From the NCBI GenBank assembly GCA_014378465.1, contig JACMNQ010000057.1, positions 221,540 through 285,539 of the forward strand: a stretch of DNA of 64,000 nt, in the 5' to 3' direction. This stretch comes from Oligoflexia bacterium (GTDB taxonomy: Bacteria > Bdellovibrionota > UBA1018). Under the pieces are notes generated by a model, which worked only from the letters and a program-made list of their open reading frames with translations, was not told the DNA's origin and made no database searches. Below are positions 15,819 to 23,412 of the stretch, piece after piece (the stretch's first letter is position 1; the number at the start of each line of letters is the position of its first letter). The translations under genes and the position numbers were made by a program.

Positions 15819-16558
15819 TGAGGCTCCTTGGCTGAATCTTTTGGCTGGTCTTTGCGTGCTTCGAGGGATGCTTCAGCGGAAGGAGCTGGAACGGGTTCCT
15901 TTGCGGAAACCGGTTGTTCCGCCTTTGAGTCGATGGCTGCCGGGATGCGTCTTCTTTCCACTTTCAGGGAAATTTCGAGCGCATTTCGCATGCGAACCGC
16001 TTCCGAGTTTTTGGGATTGTGATGGGCGGCGATGCTGTAGGCGTCAAGAGACTCCTTGAACTTCTTTTGAATGTAATAGATTCCGCCCTGCAGCTCATGG
16101 ATCGCGGCGAGTTGCGGAACGTCCTTTTCAAGCGCCGAAAGCTTCAGAAGTGCGTCATCGTAGCGACCTGCTCGCGCCAGTCTCTGCGCTTCGAAAACCT
16201 GATCAATGACGGCGTTGAGCTTTTCCTGATCTTCGAGTCCGCTCACCGGGGTGAGCTCCATGCTGATCGTGAGATCGACGGAAGAAGCCTCGGTCACCAG
16301 CGTACGAGCGCTGTTGTGGCCATCCTTCTTGAATTCGAGATTGAAAGGGCCCGGACCACCGATCTTCTTTTCAAATTCCGCCGCTTTGATCGTGACTGGA
16401 GTCTTGCCGATCAATTCGGGAGCATTGGCTCCGAGGCGTGCCGCATAAACATCCGCATCCGCCGGGGTGCTCTGGAAAGTGAGCACCGAGGAGGCGCAGC
16501 CCGTCCCGCAGGCTGCGATCAGAAACACGGTGGTGAAGAATCGAGATAATTGTGTCAC
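15815..16558 (-). CDS. PEGA/TPR lipoprotein
   Basis: A GTG start at 16558 is preferred to the frame's earlier ATG, because it gives a proper lipoprotein signal peptide ending LIAACGTGCAS with a GAGAA element upstream. This gives 247 residues. Residues about 24-110 resemble a PEGA domain (STPADADVYA, GKTPVTI, FKKDGH), a small beta-sandwich found in bacterial envelope proteins. Residues about 115-200 are TPR-like helices (ARAGRYDDALLKLSALE, QGGIYYIQKKFKESLDAY). The last 40 residues are Pro/Ala/Glu-rich. It probably sits in the outer membrane facing the periplasm. Its stop overlaps the start of the FliF/FliG-like gene by four bases, so the two should be made together. Confidence 0.75.
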   Translation of the reverse strand: MTQLSRFFTTVFLIAACGTGCASSVLTFQSTPADADVYAARLGANAPELIGKTPVTIKAAEFEKKIGGPGPFNLEFKKDGHNSARTLVTEASSVDLTISMELTPVSGLEDQEKLNAVIDQVFEAQRLARAGRYDDALLKLSALEKDVPQLAAIHELQGGIYYIQKKFKESLDAYSIAAHHNPKNSEAVRMRNALEISLKVERRRIPAAIDSKAEQPVSAKEPVPAPSAEASLEARKDQPKDSAKEPQ

Positions 16559-16621
16559 TTTCTCTTCTCGTCCTATTCGACACATCTCTTGAGATTTTAA
16601 TCAGTGCATTCTTTCAGGGTC

Positions 16622-17458
16622 CTACCAGTGGATTTCGGCCGGACCCTGGACGCCTTCCTTGAACAGCTTTTTGGCACTCTCGTCGGTGAGAACCTTGAGC
16701 TCAAATTTGTAAGGCCCGGCAAGCACCTTCTTGTTGGCGTCAACGATCTGCCAGATGTAGGCGGCATTCTGGGGCACGAGCAATTTCACGAAACGCTCAT
16801 TTTCCACCTCAGTATATCGCAGCTGGCTCTCGTCGAGACGTCGCAGAACGTGGTACCCGGTCGCGGCTTTGGGCCAGGAGAAGACGATCTCCACGTCCCC
16901 TGTTTCGCGTTTCAGGATGGCGGCGTTCGCGGGCGGATAGAGATTCTGACGGGTCGGATCAGTTTCGTTGACCTTGGTGACATCCGGATCCTCCGGCATC
17001 ACCTTCTTGATGACCACGAGCTCCTGACGCTTGAATACGGTCGTGGTCACCTTGCCCCGCAGGACCTTGACTCGCTCCAGAATGGAGCCCTTGGTATGGC
17101 GCTTGAATGGACGCTTGAGAATGATCAGAGTCATCTCCTCCATCTCGAGGATTTCGCCATCTTCGAGTTCGATCCGGGCATGCCCTTCGCGTGCCGTCCA
17201 GACGGCATCCATGTTGTTGAATTCCGTACCCGGGCCCACCGTTCCAAAGTTCAGCACACCAGTCGGCTTCCGCTCCACTTTGCCCGCGATCAATGTCCCG
17301 ACAGGCCCCCGCATTCCACTCAGTTCACGGTAGTAGACCGAAGCGCGCACGAAAAGCACGAAGCAGATGACCGAAACCAGACTCAGGATGAAATCGACGC
17401 GATGGCCTTTCAGCCAGTGCAGGATGGGTTTGGGTTCCAGGCGCTTTTTGAGTCTCAT
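16622..17458 (-). CDS. FecR-domain inner-membrane protein
   Basis: 278 residues with one membrane helix near the N terminus (about 23-41, FILSLVSVICFVLFV) and a periplasmic remainder. Residues about 50-150 match the FecR fold: VGTLIAGKVERKP, LNFGTVGPGTEF, DAVWTAREGHARIELEDGEILEMEE, then a strand-rich ILERVKVLRGKV. The remainder contains a fibronectin-like unit (VEIVFSWPKAATGYHVLR). Classical FecR proteins are anti-sigma regulators with a cytoplasmic N-terminal domain, but only about 22 basic residues precede the helix here. It is therefore more likely a structural or sensory FecR-like protein. It overlaps the phosphatase gene by four bases. Confidence 0.75.
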   Translation of the reverse strand: MRLKKRLEPKPILHWLKGHRVDFILSLVSVICFVLFVRASVYYRELSGMRGPVGTLIAGKVERKPTGVLNFGTVGPGTEFNNMDAVWTAREGHARIELEDGEILEMEEMTLIILKRPFKRHTKGSILERVKVLRGKVTTTVFKRQELVVIKKVMPEDPDVTKVNETDPTRQNLYPPANAAILKRETGDVEIVFSWPKAATGYHVLRRLDESQLRYTEVENERFVKLLVPQNAAYIWQIVDANKKVLAGPYKFELKVLTDESAKKLFKEGVQGPAEIHW

Positions 17459-19326
17459 GCTGAGGGCCCCTTTGCCGGCAGCTGAAAGCTCGCATCGCAG
17501 ACGATGGCAGTGAGATCGTCGGCCTGCGGAAGGTTGCCCACCTGTTCGGCACGTTCCTGCAGAATGCGGTTGAGGAGCGCCTTGCCTCGCAACTTTCCAT
17601 TGGCCTGCAGGGCCTTCTTCAAATGCTTTCTATCAAACAGATTCTTGTCTTCCTTGTTCACATTGTCAATCAGCCCGTCCGTGTAGAGAAAGAGCTGAGT
17701 TCCGGGCTTCCACTCATAGGACTCAACTCGAGAATAGTCTGAATCCGCGGCATAGCCGAGGGGAACTCCGGATTTTCCGATCGATCTGAGGTCAAAACCC
17801 TTGCCGGAAGGTATGAGAAGATAGGGCAGATTGTGTCCCGCATTGCAGGTGGCCACTGTCTGCTTCTCGTGATCCACCACAAGGGTCATGAAGGTCATCG
17901 CGAGCGCACCGTGTGCGGCATCGATCACCACTTTGTTCAGGAGTTGCGTGATTCTCGAAGGATCATTCGCGATCGCGGGATTGGTTTCGATCCAGGTGGA
18001 CAGCACCGAAATGGCCCCGCGAACCGTGGCAGTGATGAGAGCAGAGGCGACCCCATGCCCGGTCACATCCCCCACCATCAGAATCGTGAGATCGCGGCCT
18101 TCGAGCTTCGCCGGAAGGCAGCCCCACCAGTCGCCTCCGCACTGCTGGGCAGCCTGCACGGAACTGTACATCTTGATCCCGTTGAGTTCGATGAAAGGCG
18201 GCGGCATGAGGAGCTGTTGCACCTGAAGAGCCACTTCGAGCTCCGCTTCGAGGACGGCATTGCGTTTGGTCTCCGCCAGGAGATTGACGATCCGGTCGAT
18301 CATCAGGTTGAAAGCCCGTTTGACCACCGAAAACTCGTCGGTTCCCTTGAGAACGAAAGGCTTCGAAAAATTTCCTTTGCCCAGTTCCTCCGCCGATACC
18401 CGGAGCTCATTGAGCGGTCGCGTGATGAAGCCCGCGAGATTTCGACCGACGACCAGACAGAGCAGAAAGAATCCCAGCATCAGGGTGATTGACTGGAACA
18501 GTGCGAACTCGATCGGCTCAAGAGAGGATGGCTTGTAGGAAAGCGACATCAGCATCCAATCGGTCCCGACCGGTGCGTAGGAAAGCAGGCCTTCCGTGCC
18601 CAGATCCCGTATTCGTGACGCCTGGGACTTGACCGCCTCCGTGTTGGTCTGGATGAGATTCTCTGGAGCGATCCCGGTATCAATCATGGCATCCTGGACA
18701 TACTGGCTGCCATCAGCGCTCCAGATGAGCTTGCCCTTCGCGTTCAGGACGAAGATCGTGTTGCCGGCTGAGGTCGAAAAACCATCCATCGAGAAGACTG
18801 CCAGGCGGGTTCCGTCCGTTCCCTGGATCAGTGCCGCGATGTAAGGGATCAGCAAAGGAGTCTCAATCAGGACAATCGTCAGGCTGCGATCCTTTGAAAC
18901 GTTTTTCAACTCCTTGCACGCCTTGAACACGTCCAGATCATCGACCCATTTGTACGGGTCAACTTCGAGCGTCCTGAGCTGGTCCTTGTAGAGCTCGGAA
19001 ACCGCGCTCTTCGAAGGCTTCTGCCTGTTGCAGGGATCTTCATAGACGAAGAGGATGTCGCGGGACTCCGTGACCTTGTCGAGCGAGATCACATTGGCGA
19101 GCGACAGCAGACTTTCGAGTCGCCTTGCACCATGCCGGGTGTTGTCGAGCTCACTCTCGAGGAGCGACTGAATCTTGTCATTCTTGTAGAGACGAAAGAA
19201 AAAGACCGTCGAACCGCTGATTGCAGTCAACATCATGACAGAGACCAAGACGGTGAGTTTTGATCGAAATGTCCAATTCACAGTGCTTTGAATGATTTCA
19301 TACCAGCTCTGAACGGTCAAAATCAT
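17455..19326 (-). CDS. Membrane sensor with HAMP and PP2C (SpoIIE/RsbU-type) phosphatase domain
   Basis: I start at the ATG at 19326, which begins just before the first membrane helix and gives 623 residues. The order is TM1 about 24-45, a periplasmic sensor of about 230 residues, TM2 about 274-297, HAMP 298-350 (TRPLNELRVSAEELGKGNF), a short coiled coil, then the phosphatase from about 365. Metal-binding residues are intact: CGGDWWG, VGDVTGHG, FLYTDGL and ADDLTAIV. RsbU-type phosphatases dephosphorylate STAS anti-sigma antagonists in partner-switching circuits. No STAS or anti-sigma kinase gene is visible here, so the target lies elsewhere or differs. First gene of the FliF/FliG-like operon, so its output may control that machine. 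Confidence 0.85.
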   Translation of the reverse strand: MILTVQSWYEIIQSTVNWTFRSKLTVLVSVMMLTAISGSTVFFFRLYKNDKIQSLLESELDNTRHGARRLESLLSLANVISLDKVTESRDILFVYEDPCNRQKPSKSAVSELYKDQLRTLEVDPYKWVDDLDVFKACKELKNVSKDRSLTIVLIETPLLIPYIAALIQGTDGTRLAVFSMDGFSTSAGNTIFVLNAKGKLIWSADGSQYVQDAMIDTGIAPENLIQTNTEAVKSQASRIRDLGTEGLLSYAPVGTDWMLMSLSYKPSSLEPIEFALFQSITLMLGFFLLCLVVGRNLAGFITRPLNELRVSAEELGKGNFSKPFVLKGTDEFSVVKRAFNLMIDRIVNLLAETKRNAVLEAELEVALQVQQLLMPPPFIELNGIKMYSSVQAAQQCGGDWWGCLPAKLEGRDLTILMVGDVTGHGVASALITATVRGAISVLSTWIETNPAIANDPSRITQLLNKVVIDAAHGALAMTFMTLVVDHEKQTVATCNAGHNLPYLLIPSGKGFDLRSIGKSGVPLGYAADSDYSRVESYEWKPGTQLFLYTDGLIDNVNKEDKNLFDRKHLKKALQANGKLRGKALLNRILQERAEQVGNLPQADDLTAIVCDASFQLPAKGPSA

Positions 19327-19359
19327 TTTTGTTTCAGGAATGTATGATATTCTGAAAGC
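19327..19359. promoter_or_regulatory. Short divergent intergenic region between the phosphatase and barrel genes
   Basis: Only 33 bp separate the start codons of the two divergent genes. The AT-rich core near 19340-19352 (ATGTATGATATTCT) could supply -10 elements for either direction, which would place the -35 elements inside the opposing coding sequences. The two transcription units therefore probably share control. Confidence 0.3.
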
Positions 19360-20139
19360 GTGAAACTTGTATGGAAGTGGGCGCAGTTCAGTGCATGCCT
19401 TCTCTACGTCGCGCAGATGAGCGCCGCGTTCGCAGACCCGTTGCCAAAGGCAACTCCCGCTCCGGATGCATCCTCTCAAGCCACTTCAGATCACGCCACT
19501 CCGGGAAATACGCCAGCTCCCGTTCCCACGACGCGAAAGAAGACTCCGCCAACTAAATCCGCCGGTCCGACGACAACTCCCTCTCGTGATCATTTATTCG
19601 CGGATGCTTCGCTTTCACTTGGAATTTCGAAACCGAGAATTCTGGAATCCGTGGACGCCCCGACCCTGATTCAGACGGGATTCAGCCTGAGCGGGGCCTA
19701 TCGTTTCAACACCCTTCCTTTCTTCACTCATGAATTTCGCGCACTCTTGGGTCTGACTACCGATTATCGAATGATCAATCAGTACTCCACCGTGAACGAC
19801 GAGCTGGGAAACTCTCGCGGCTCCCGCTGGGTCATTCTCGCACCGACTCTTGGAGCGATCGTGGATCAGGACTACATTCTCAGGCTTGAACTTCAATTTC
19901 TGGGCAACTACAAACTCTCGAACAGGACTTTCGACGGCAAGGACTTCAGCTACACTTCCCCTTTCGGCTTCAAACTCTCAGCTCTCAAAATAATTGGAGA
20001 CAGGAATCTCGCGGTCGGTCTCCTTTTTGAGCAGGTCCGTTACAAAGCCAGGGAAATTTCAGGCGTCGGGTCGCGAACCCTGAATCCCGCGCTCTCGATC
20101 TATCAGGTCGGATTGATGGTGAGCTATGCGTTTCAGTGA
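19360..20139 (+). CDS. Predicted outer-membrane beta-barrel with Pro/Thr-rich N-terminal linker
   Basis: 259 residues from a GTG start that yields a typical signal peptide (MKLVWK, then a hydrophobic segment ending SAAFA). Residues about 27-75 are a low-complexity Pro/Thr/Ala linker of the type that crosses or anchors to peptidoglycan. Residues 78-259 are amphipathic strands with aromatic girdles (FADASLSLGI, FSLSGAYRFN, YILRLELQFLGNYKL, LAVGLLFEQVRYKA), and the chain ends VSYAFQ. It is divergent from the phosphatase and overlaps the next gene by 14 bp. Function is unknown. With the barrel at 13268-13906 it gives two outer-membrane proteins flanking the FliF/FliG-like operon. Confidence 0.6.
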   Translation: MKLVWKWAQFSACLLYVAQMSAAFADPLPKATPAPDASSQATSDHATPGNTPAPVPTTRKKTPPTKSAGPTTTPSRDHLFADASLSLGISKPRILESVDAPTLIQTGFSLSGAYRFNTLPFFTHEFRALLGLTTDYRMINQYSTVNDELGNSRGSRWVILAPTLGAIVDQDYILRLELQFLGNYKLSNRTFDGKDFSYTSPFGFKLSALKIIGDRNLAVGLLFEQVRYKAREISGVGSRTLNPALSIYQVGLMVSYAFQ

Positions 20140-21223
20140 CACACATCTGCTGCTGCTCTCCCTGATTCTCTTCACGGGCTGCGGCCAGTCGGGTGGTTTT
20201 GCGGGTGGCACGGGAACCTATTCAGATTACGTCTACGCCGGGAATTACACGTCTGGCGATCTTTCGACTTATTCAATCAGTTCAAAGGATCATGTGCTTC
20301 GGGACATCGAAACAGTTTCCACGGCTTCGCACCCTGAAGCGGTGGCAGCGGACCCTCTCGGGCAATTCGTCTTCGTCGTGAATTCGGGCAGCAATCTGCT
20401 CAATGTTTTTTCTTTGAATGAAGAAAGCGGAAAACTCACTGCTGTTCAGTCAGTCTCCACTTCCGCCAGCCCGCAGGCGGTTGTCTGCAATCCGCAAGGC
20501 ACTTTCGTTTTTGTCGCGAACTCCGGCGCAGATACGGTTTCGGCCTACTCTCTCGGCACTTCAGGGCAGGTTGCGCTCAGTACGACGACCTCAGTGGGCA
20601 CCGGCGCCACACCTGTCGCTCTCGCGATCGACCCTGCCGGGAGATTCCTGTATTCCGTCAACGCCGGACCGAGGTCCGTGGGAGTCTACCTGATCACCCC
20701 CTCCACCGGTGCACTCACACCCGTCTCCAGCCTGGGCACTGGAGTGACTCCCACCAGCATCTCCATGGATTCAGCGGGCCACTTTCTCCATGTGAGCAAC
20801 TATGGAGAGAGCACCATCTCCGCCTACCGGATCAGCGCCTCAAATGGCGCCCTCACACTGGCTCAGACCATTAGCACTCCATCAGCTCCAAGCCGACTCC
20901 CGGTGAGCAACGACGGCAAGATTCTTTACCTGAGCACGGGTGGGACTTCGAGCAACTTTCAAGTCTACCAGATCAACCCGACGAGTGGTGCGCTGACCCT
21001 GGCTCAGACGGTTACAGCGGGCGACACTCCTTTCGGAATCGCTTTGGACGCTGCGGGTGAATACCTCTATGTCGCAAGTGCCGGCTCCTCGAACAACATT
21101 TCGGTCTTCAAGATCAGTGCGCTGGGATTCCTGACCGCTTACGACAGCATCGCCGCCGGCTCGAGCCCACGCTCACTGGTTGCCGTCAGAGCGGTGCATC
21201 GTTCGGCAAGTCGAACTCCATGA
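20126..21223 (+). CDS. Beta-propeller lipoprotein (lactonase/YVTN-like)
   Basis: 365 residues. The signal peptide ends in the lipobox FTGC near residue 19, so this is a lipoprotein. The body is a seven-bladed-type propeller with repeated blades of the form ALTLAQT..TPxGIALDxAGxxLYVAxxGSxxISVFxI, as in 6-phosphogluconolactonase-like and YVTN proteins. No catalytic residues distinctive of lactonase can be recognised, and lipidation makes an enzymatic role in central metabolism unlikely. It overlaps the upstream barrel gene by 14 bp and should be co-expressed with it. It resembles the propeller at 11214-12149 in design but not closely in sequence. Confidence 0.75.
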   Translation: MRFSDTHLLLLSLILFTGCGQSGGFAGGTGTYSDYVYAGNYTSGDLSTYSISSKDHVLRDIETVSTASHPEAVAADPLGQFVFVVNSGSNLLNVFSLNEESGKLTAVQSVSTSASPQAVVCNPQGTFVFVANSGADTVSAYSLGTSGQVALSTTTSVGTGATPVALAIDPAGRFLYSVNAGPRSVGVYLITPSTGALTPVSSLGTGVTPTSISMDSAGHFLHVSNYGESTISAYRISASNGALTLAQTISTPSAPSRLPVSNDGKILYLSTGGTSSNFQVYQINPTSGALTLAQTVTAGDTPFGIALDAAGEYLYVASAGSSNNISVFKISALGFLTAYDSIAAGSSPRSLVAVRAVHRSASRTP

Positions 21224-21264
21224 AAAAAGGCCTTTTCGAATCAATTTTTGGAATTCGCTCAGCT

Positions 21265-21546
21265 TCAGAGAGAAGCGGTGAGAATCTTCTGAAAGGCGCC
21301 CTTCTGCGTTTCCGTGCGACTGATCGCGGCCCGGATTCTCTGCCACTGAGCTGAGCCCGCGGTGAGATTCGCCAGCAGATTTTCGAGCTCAACGAGCTGG
21401 CGATTCTTGTGAATCAACAGCTCCTGAAGCGGGAAAATGCGCTTGAAGTGGGAGAGCTCCAATGCCAGAAGCGCTACTTCCGCCAGTGCCAGGTCATGAG
21501 TCGCCTGAGCGAGCGAGACGGATTCTTCAATTTGAGGAATATTCAT
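21265..21546 (-). CDS. Small helical protein paired with the FliG-like protein
   Basis: The ATG at 21546 is chosen because GAGGAGGAG ends two bases upstream; this gives 93 residues (MNIPQIEESV...). The gene begins inside the end of the FliG-like gene (20 bp overlap), a strong sign of coupled translation. The protein is almost wholly helical and Leu/Ala/Glu-rich (LALAEVALLALELSHFK, LIHKNRQLVELENLLANL), consistent with a helical hairpin or coiled coil. In size and style it resembles FliJ/FlgN-type helical accessory proteins, but there is no diagnostic motif. I do not recognise the family. Confidence 0.55.
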   Translation of the reverse strand: MNIPQIEESVSLAQATHDLALAEVALLALELSHFKRIFPLQELLIHKNRQLVELENLLANLTAGSAQWQRIRAAISRTETQKGAFQKILTASL

Positions 21547-22429
21547 ACTCCTCCTCGTCGAGCGCGTTCCGCTCGCCATTTCCAAGAGCCCAGAGTGCTT
21601 CATGGGCCTGAGTGGCAGGAAATGGCGAGGACAATGCCTTGCGAATCTCTCCCACAATTTCGGGAGCTTCACTCTCAAAGTAGCGGATGAATGTTTCGTC
21701 GCTCAACTGTGATTCATTGTGGAGGAGCGTTTCCATCGCCAGATTCAGTTCGGAATCGTGCGTGACTGCGATTTCGATGATCGCCTCAGTCATCACTTCG
21801 GTTTCTGAAGCGATTGAGTCAGGCAGGGTGCTCAGAGTACAGAGATCCGCATGCCGTCTTCTGAGTTTTTCGGCGAAAGAGTGGGCGACATTGCGCACGG
21901 CTTCACGAGGGAGCTTTTCCGCTCTCGAAATCTGAAGAATGACTTCACGGCGTCGCGCAGGCTCCAGCTGATCGAAAATCGCGCCCATCGCTTCCGCATC
22001 GCGATATACGGAGATCATGGCGATTTCCGCAGTCGGCTGATCCGTGAAAAGGGCTCGCATCTCCCGGGGATCCAGGGTGTTGAGGAAATCGAAAGGTCCG
22101 ACTTCGGATGAATCCGCATTCCAGTCGATTGTTTCGGAAGTGATGTCGCGACAGAGGTCCGCCAGCGCCTGCACCCCGGTGATGGGCCGTCGCAACCCGA
22201 GCGAAATCTGAAGCGCGTACTCCATGCGCTCCCATTCGGCGGCGTTGATCCAGTCAAAACCCTGACGGCAATACGCGAAACCGACAGAATCCAGAGCCAA
22301 CGCAAGTTCCAGAAGCCCGTCTCGCGTGGCAAGACGACGTGCCATGACTGAAGCACACGTGCCTGCCCGGAGGGCCGCGAGCGAAAAAAGCTTTTCCTTC
22401 AGTTCTGAAACAGTCTGCAACATCAGCAC
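21527..22429 (-). CDS. FliG-like protein (FliG middle-domain homologue)
   Basis: The GTG at 22429 has AGGAGAAG at good spacing (an ATG at 22423 is the alternative), giving 300 residues. Residues about 113-195 read like the FliG middle domain: FDFLNTLDPREMRALF, TAEIAMISVYRDAEAMGAIF, then LEPARRREVILQIS and LPREAVRNVAHSFAEKL. In FliG this domain links the FliF-bound part to the torque domain and contacts FliM. The EHPQ signature is replaced by DQPT. Residues 1-100 are helical and unlike FliG-N, and 205-300 is helical with an acidic tail (DEEEYEY). The gene is divergent from motA/motB with 176 bp between. It is distinct from the FliG region of the 644-residue fusion. Confidence 0.65.
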   Translation of the reverse strand: MLMLQTVSELKEKLFSLAALRAGTCASVMARRLATRDGLLELALALDSVGFAYCRQGFDWINAAEWERMEYALQISLGLRRPITGVQALADLCRDITSETIDWNADSSEVGPFDFLNTLDPREMRALFTDQPTAEIAMISVYRDAEAMGAIFDQLEPARRREVILQISRAEKLPREAVRNVAHSFAEKLRRRHADLCTLSTLPDSIASETEVMTEAIIEIAVTHDSELNLAMETLLHNESQLSDETFIRYFESEAPEIVGEIRKALSSPFPATQAHEALWALGNGERNALDEEEYEYSSN

Positions 22430-22605
22430 GGTGATTCTTCTCCTGTCTACTCTTGCAGTTCTGATCGGACGAGTCGGGAAAGGTCTTGAATCAAATATTT
22501 TCATCGGGCATCCGCACCAGATCAGTTCCAGGACAGTCACTTTTTTGACAAATAAAATTCTCTTCTCGGCGACTGAAACATTACGTACGCTGAAAGGAGA
22601 TCAAA
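22430..22605. promoter_or_regulatory. Divergent control region between the FliG-like gene and motA
   Basis: A 176-bp gap carrying promoters for both directions. A TTGACA lies at 22545-22550 on the motA side, but no good -10 element sits at standard distance. GAAAGGAG at 22591-22598 is the motA ribosome-binding site. The reverse strand carries AGGAGAAG ahead of the FliG-like gene. The shared region suggests common control of the stator and the FliG-like protein. Confidence 0.35.
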
Positions 22606-23403
22606 ATGAATTTCATCAATATCGTCGGTATCATCTTCGCCATAACCGTCATGCTCTTCGCCATGCTCTTCGGCAACCCTCAGCCGATGAAGATGCTCAA
22701 CGCCCATGGTGCGATCATCGTGCTCGGTGGAACGATGGCATGCGTCGGGATCGCCTTTCAGCTCCCACGTGCGCTGTCCATGGTACGAGTCTTCTTCAAG
22801 GGAATTCTGACGACGAGTCTTTCACGCGACATCAACAAACAGATCATTCAGGAAATGATGGTCATGGCTGAAGCTTTCCGGAACAATGACCCAAAACTGG
22901 CGGAGATGATTGACGCGGTCAAGGATCCCTTCATGAAAGAATCTCTCACCGCGATCACGGACGAAGTGCTGGATCCCAGCCGCCTCCTCAAAGTCCTGCA
23001 TTCGAGAGTGAACACCATCTATGAACGCTATGCGGATGACGCCAAGATGTTCATCGCCTGCGGAAAATACCCTCCTGCCATGGGCCTCATGGGCGCCGTG
23101 ACGGGAATGATCTTTCTTCTGGGTTCTCTCGGTGAACCTGGTGCGGAAAAAAGCATCGGACCCAACATGTCCATCGCCCTGATCGCAACTCTTTACGGAA
23201 TCGCGCTCGCCAATCTGTTCATCATCCCCGTGGGCGAATATCTGCAGGAAATCGCCAAGCGCATTCGGACGAAAAACTTCATCATCGTTGAAGGCATTCG
23301 TCACATCCAGACGAGACAGAATCCGGTCGTTCTCGCTGAAGAACTCAATTCCTTCCTTCTTCCGTCGGAAAGGGTCGACTGGAAGAGTCTTGGCAAGAAA
23401 TAG
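22606..23403 (+). CDS. motA: MotA-type stator protein
   Basis: 265 residues of the MotA/TolQ/ExbB proton-channel family, of full MotA length. Four membrane helices are visible: two near the N terminus (VGIIFAITVMLFAMLFG; AIIVLGGTMACVGIAF), then two after the large cytoplasmic loop (YPPAMGLMGAVTGMIFLLGSL; IALIATLYGIALANLFI). The conserved prolines of TM3 (KYPP) and TM4 (IIPVGEYL) are present. The loop (about 60-145) holds the region that meets FliG in flagella. Start is set by AAAGGAGATCAAA before the ATG. motB follows after 9 bp. MotA5-MotB2 complexes drive rotation of FliG rings in flagella and of other machines such as the Myxococcus Agl motor. Confidence 0.9.
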   Translation: MNFINIVGIIFAITVMLFAMLFGNPQPMKMLNAHGAIIVLGGTMACVGIAFQLPRALSMVRVFFKGILTTSLSRDINKQIIQEMMVMAEAFRNNDPKLAEMIDAVKDPFMKESLTAITDEVLDPSRLLKVLHSRVNTIYERYADDAKMFIACGKYPPAMGLMGAVTGMIFLLGSLGEPGAEKSIGPNMSIALIATLYGIALANLFIIPVGEYLQEIAKRIRTKNFIIVEGIRHIQTRQNPVVLAEELNSFLLPSERVDWKSLGKK

Positions 23404-23412
23404 GTTTGACTC

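Noticed and set aside
16622..17458. Classical FecR anti-sigma regulator with TonB receptor
   Set aside because: No sigma factor or TonB-dependent receptor is nearby, and the cytoplasmic anti-sigma domain is missing.
11214..21223. 6-phosphogluconolactonase function for the propeller proteins
   Set aside because: Both are exported (one lipidated) and no lactonase-specific residues were recognised; a binding role is likelier.
22545..22605. Flagellar sigma-28-like promoter upstream of motA
   Set aside because: A TAAA and a GGCGAC element are present, but the spacing and sequence do not match the sigma-28 consensus.
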